Shown: in pieces, positions 59,401 through 64,000 of the stretch
Position numbering within the stretch: position 1 is the first letter of the stretch
Layout of the letters: every line of letters begins with the position of its first letter
Origin: Tenebrio molitor
Lineage: Eukaryota; Arthropoda; Insecta; Coleoptera; Tenebrionidae
Assembly (NCBI RefSeq): GCF_963966145.1
Contig: NC_091054.1
Span: forward strand, 5,394,001-5,458,000
Direction of reading: 5' to 3'
Length of the DNA: 64,000 nt
Made by a program: the position numbers and the translations under genes
Notes under the pieces: generated by a model
The model's input: the letters and a program-made list of their open reading frames with translations, nothing else
Database searches by the model: none
Told to the model about the DNA's origin: nothing

Positions 59401-62400
59401 CATATTTTTGGCTCCCACAGCAAAAAATGGGTTCAATGGCCGGAACTTTTACTATACCTGAATTCAACTGAACCTATACAATAACTGACAGTAATTTGGT
59501 TCCAATCGGCGACAAAAAAATTTTTCGAAAAAAACCATGTACTCCCCCCTTCTATATAATTTTCACTTCGGAAAATCATTTAAACGCCCATAGCTCCCTT
59601 ATTAAGCCACATATGGCAATGAATTTTGCACCGTTGGATTGCCCTTGTCAAGGCGCTTCTTCTGAGTCGAAAAAAATGTACCTGGATTTTTTCATTTTAG
59701 AGAAAATCGCAAAAAAAACAAAAAATCCATATTTTTGGTTCCCACAGCAAAAAATGGGTTCAATTTCCGGAACTTTTACTATACCTGAATTCAACTGACC
59801 CTATACAATAACTGAAAGTAATTTGTATCGAATCGGCGACAAAAATTTTTTCGAAAAAAACCATGTACTCCCCCCCCCTTCTATATAATTTTCACTTCGG
59901 AAAATCATTTAAACGCCCATAGCTCCCTTATTAAGCCACATATGGCAATGAATTTTGCACCGTTGGATTGCCCTTGTCAAGGCGCTTCTTCTTAGTCGAA
60001 AAAAATTTACCTGGATTTTTTCATTTTACAGAAAATCGCAAAAAAACAAAAAATCCATATTTTTGGCTTCCACAGCAAAAAATGGGTTCAATGGCCGGAA
60101 CTTTTACTATACCTAAATTCAACTGACCCTATACAATAACTGAAAGTAATTTGGTTCGAATCGGCGACAAAAAATTTTTCGAAAAAAACCATGTACTCCC
60201 CCCTTCTATATAATTTTCACTTCGGAAAATCAGTTAAACGCCCATTGCTCCCTTATTAAGCCACATATGGGAATGAATTTTGCACCGTTGGATTGCCCTT
60301 GTCAAGGCGCTTCTTCTGAGTCGAAAAAAATTTACCTGGATTTTTTCAGTTTACAGAAAATCGCAAAAAAACAAAAAATCCATATTTTTGGCTCCCACAG
60401 CAAAAAATGGGTTCAATGGCCGGAACTTTTACTATACCTGAATTCAACTGAACCTATACAATAACTGACAGTAATTTGGTTCCAATCGGCGACAAAAAAA
60501 TTTTTCGAAAAAAACCATGTACTCCCCCCTTCTATATAATTTTCACTTCGGAAAATCATTTAAACGCCCATAGCTCCCTTATTAAGCCACATATGGCAAT
60601 GAATTTTGCACCGTTGGATTGCCCTTGTCAAGGCGCTTCTTCTTAGTCAAAAAAAATGTACCTCGATTTTTTCATTTTAGAGAAAATCGCAAAAAACCAA
60701 AAAATCCATATTTTTTGCTCCCACAGCAAAAAATGGGTTCAATGGCCGGACCTTTTACTATACCTGAATTCAACTGAACCTATACAATAACTGAAAGTAA
60801 TTTGGTTCGAATCGGCGACAAAAAATTTTTCGAAAAAAACCATTTCTCCCCCCTTCTATATAATTTTCACTTCGGAAAAACATTTAAACGCCCATAGCTC
60901 CCTTATTAAGCCACATATGGCAATGAATTTTGCACCGTTGGATTGCCCTTGTCAAGGCGCTTCTTCTTAGTCAAAAAAAAATTTACCTCGATTGTTTCAT
61001 TTTAGAGAAAAACGCAAAAAAACAAAAAATCCATATTTTTGGCTCCCACAGCAAAAAATGGGTTCAATGGCCGGACCTTTTACTATACCTGAATTCAACT
61101 GAACCTATACAATAACTGAAAGTAATTTGGTTCGAATCGGCGACAAAAAATTTTTCGAAAAAAACCATGTACTCCCCCCTTCTATATAATTTTCACTTCG
61201 GAAAATCATTTAAACGCCCATAGCTCCCTTATTAAGCCACATATGGGAATGAATTTTGCACCGTTGGATTGCCCTTGTCAAGGCGCTTCTTCTGAGTCGA
61301 AAAAAATTTACCTGGATTTTTTCAGTTTACAGAAAATCGCAAAAAAACAAAAAATCCATATTTTTGGCTCCCACAGCAAAAAATGGGTTCAATGGCCGGA
61401 ACTTTTACTATACCTGAATTCAACTGAACCTATACAATAACTGACAGTAATTTGGTTCCAATCGGCGACAAAAAATTTTTCGAAAAAAACCATGTACTCC
61501 CCCCTTCTATATAATTTTCACTTCGGAAAATCATTTAAACGCCCATAGCTCCCTTATTAAGCCACATATGGCAATGAATTTTGCACCGTTGGATTGCCCT
61601 TGTCAAGGCGCTTCTTCTGAGTCGAAAAAAATTTACCTGGATTTTTTCATTTTAGAGAAAATCGCCAAAAAACAAAAAATCCATATTTTTGGCTCCCACA
61701 GCAAAAAATGGGTTCAATGGCCGGACCTTTTACTATACCTAAATTCAACTGAACCTATACAATAACTGAAAGTAATTTGGTTCGAATCGGCGACAAAAAA
61801 TTTTTCGAAAAAAACCATGTACTCCCCCCTTCTATATAATTTTCACTTCGGAAAATCATTTAAACGCCCATAGCTCCCTTATTAAGCCACATATGGCAAT
61901 GAATTTTGCACCGTTGGATTGCCCTTGTCAAGGCGCTTCTTCTGAGTCGAAAAAAATTTACCTGGATTTTTTCATTTTAGAGAAAATCGCCAAAAAACAA
62001 AAAATCCATATTTTTGGCTCCCACAGCAAAAAATGGGTTCAATGGCCGGACCTTTTACTATACCTGAATTCAACTGAACCTATACAATAACTGAAAGTAA
62101 TTTGGTTCGAATCGGCGACAAAAAATTTTTCGAAAAAAACCATGTACTCCCCCCTTCTATATAATTTTCACTTCGGAAAATCATTTAAACGCCCATAGCT
62201 CCCTTATTAAGCCACATATGGCAATGAATTTTGCACCGTTGGATTGCCCTTGTCAAGGCGCTTCTTCTTAGTCAAAAAAAATTTACCTGGATTTTTTCAT
62301 TTTACAGAAAATCGCAAAAAAACAAAAAATCCATATTTTTGGCTCCCACAGCAAAAAATGAGTTCAATGGCCGGACCTTTTACTATACCTGAATTCGACT

Positions 62401-64000
62401 GAACCTATACAATAACTGACAGTAATTTGGTTCCAATCGGCGACAAAAAAATTTTTCGAAAAAAACCATGTACTCCCCCCTTCTATATAATTTTCACTTC
62501 GGAAAATCATTTAAACGCCCATAGCTCCCTTATTAAGCCACATATGGCAATGAATTTTGCACCGTTGGATTGCCCTTGTCAAGGCGCTTCTTCTGAGTCG
62601 AAAAAAAATGTACCTGGATTTTTTCATTTTAGAGAAAATCGCAAAAAAAACAAAAAATCCATATTTTTGGTTCCCACAGCAAAAAATGGGTTCAATTTCC
62701 GGAACTTTTACTATACCTGAATTCAACTGACCCTATACAATAACTGAAAGTAATTTGTATCGAATCGGCGACAAAAATGTTTTCGAAAAAAACCATGTAC
62801 TCCCCCCCCCTTCTATATAATTTTCACTTCGGAAAATCATTTAAACGCCCATAGCTCCCTTATTAAGCCACATATGGCAATGAATTTTGCACCGTTGGAT
62901 TGCCCTTGTCAAGGCGCTTCTTCTTAGTCGAAAAAAATTTACCTGGATTTTTTCATTTTACAGAAAATCGCAAAAAAACAAAAAATCCATATTTTTTGCT
63001 TCCACAGCAAAAAATGGGTTCAATGGCCGGAACTTTTACTATACCTAAATTCAACTGACCCTATACAATAACTGAAAGTAATTTGGTTCCAATCGGCGAC
63101 AAAAAAATTTTTCGAAAAAAACCATGTACTCCCCCCTTCTATATAATTTTCACTTCGGAAAATCAGTTAAACGCCCATTGCTCCCTTATTAAGCCACATA
63201 TGGGAATGAATTTTGCACCGTTGGATTGCCCTTGTCAAGGCGCTTCTTCTGAGTCGAAAAAAATTTACCTGGATTTTTTCAGTTTACAGAAAATCGCAAA
63301 AAAACAAAAAATCCATATTTTTGGCTCCCACAGCAAAAAATGGGTTCAATGGCCGGAACTTTTACTATACCTGAATTCAACTGAACCTATACAATAACTG
63401 ACAGTAATTTGGTTCCAATCGGCGACAAAAAAATTTTTCGAAAAAAACCATGTACTCCCCCCTTCTATATAATTTTCACTTCGGAAAATCATTTAAACGC
63501 CCATAGCTCCCTTATTAAGCCACATATGGCAATGAATTTTGCACCGTTGGATTGCCCTTGTCAAGGCGCTTCTTCTTAGTCAAAAAAAATTTACCTCGAT
63601 TTTTTCATTTTAGAGAAAATCGCAAAAAACCAAAAAATCCATATTTTTTGCTCCCACAGCAAAAAATGGGTTCAATGGCCGGACCTTTTACTATACCTGA
63701 ATTCAACTGAACCTATACAATAACTGAAAGTAATTTGGTTCGAATCGGCGACAAAAAATTTTTCGAAAAAAACCATGTACTCCCCCCTTCTATATAATTT
63801 TCACTTCGGAAAATCATTTAAACGCCCATAGCTCCCTTATTAAGCCACATATGGCAATGAATTTTGCACCGTTGGATTGCCCTTGTCAAGGCGCTTCTTC
63901 TGAGTCGAAAAAAATTTACCTGGATTTTTTCATTTTAGAGAAAATCGCAAAAAAACAAAAAATCCATATTTTTGGCTCCCACAGCAAAAAATGGGTTCAA

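Larger units (their letters stand above)
49309..64000 (+). repeat. Tandem satellite DNA array, ~325 bp monomer, ~43 copies
   Basis: Head-to-tail monomers of about 325 bp run to the end of the window and presumably beyond. Landmarks in each are TATAATTTTCACTTCGGAAA, CCCTTATTAAGCCACATATG, GATTGCCCTTGTCAAGG, TTTTGGCTCCCACAGCA, TGGTTCGAATCGGCGAC and CCATGTACTCCCCCC. The conserved ATATGG recurs at 51809, 53431, 55381, 55706, 56031, 57657, 57982, 61243, 61568 and 61893, i.e. at multiples of ~325. Monomers differ by only a few percent. Variants (CCATGTCTC versus CCATGTACTC, ATGGGAATG versus ATGGCAATG, TTTACAG versus TTTAGAG, GCATAAAATG versus GCAAAAAATG) recur in ordered blocks, giving higher-order repeats. 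The short open frames inside monomers are by-products: 325 is not a multiple of three. Likely pericentromeric heterochromatin; the satellite is not one I can name. Confidence 0.97.

Noticed and set aside
51809..63397. Repeated 60-104 codon open frames in the satellite (MAMNFAPLDCPCQG type)
   Set aside because: They exist because the monomers are near-identical; each is closed within a unit, the period is not a multiple of three, and subtypes carry stops in the same place. No start context or conservation beyond the repeat.
49309..64000. CRISPR-like array
   Set aside because: Direct 325 bp repeats without unique spacers in an insect genome; this is satellite DNA.
51100..64000. tRNA genes or tRNA pseudogenes suggested by GGTTCGAATC
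   Set aside because: No A-box at tRNA spacing and no cloverleaf arms around the motif.

Overview
The window is nuclear DNA from an insect, plausibly a beetle. The coding genes have short (47-52 bp) spliceosomal introns, their homologues are animal proteins, the intergenic DNA is AT-rich, and the spacers are full of small TA-flanked inverted-repeat transposons. A short (TCAGG)n run, the beetle telomere motif, and a large ~325 bp satellite array fit a beetle but do not prove it. No rRNA, tRNA or CRISPR was seen.

Four protein-coding genes can be supported. Two tandem globin genes (5.6-6.2 kb and 8.8-9.4 kb, + strand) share exon lengths, intron positions and a predicted N-myristoylated start. 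A copper monooxygenase of the MOXD1/DBH family runs on the - strand from 26.3 to 11.7 kb. It has seven coding exons, an 11.2 kb first intron, all six copper ligands, a signal peptide and a hydrophobic C-terminus. A single-exon S1 serine protease homologue lies at 42.5-43.5 kb (+). It keeps the catalytic triad but lacks the usual IVGG activation site.

The introns and spacers hold about two dozen short DNA-transposon derivatives. Most are bounded by TA dinucleotides and have terminal inverted repeats starting CAGGGTG, CCGGGTGA or CAGTG. Several are nested or directly abutting. A 917 bp fold-back element at 32.45-33.37 kb has ~335 bp arms. Two decayed transposase fragments are present (22.2 kb and 48.9 kb).

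From 49.3 kb to the end the window is a tandem satellite array of ~43 monomers of ~325 bp. Monomer variants recur in the same order at distances of 1.6, 1.95, 2.28 and 2.93 kb, which is a mosaic higher-order structure. A 715 bp long-inverted-repeat element has inserted into one early monomer. The rising transposon load toward the array suggests a euchromatin-heterochromatin boundary.

The genes do not form a pathway: a globin pair, a secretory-pathway monooxygenase and a protease homologue are simply neighbours. The most unusual items are the fold-back elements (one inside the satellite with a coding-like loop), the satellite's higher-order structure, and the protease without an activation motif.
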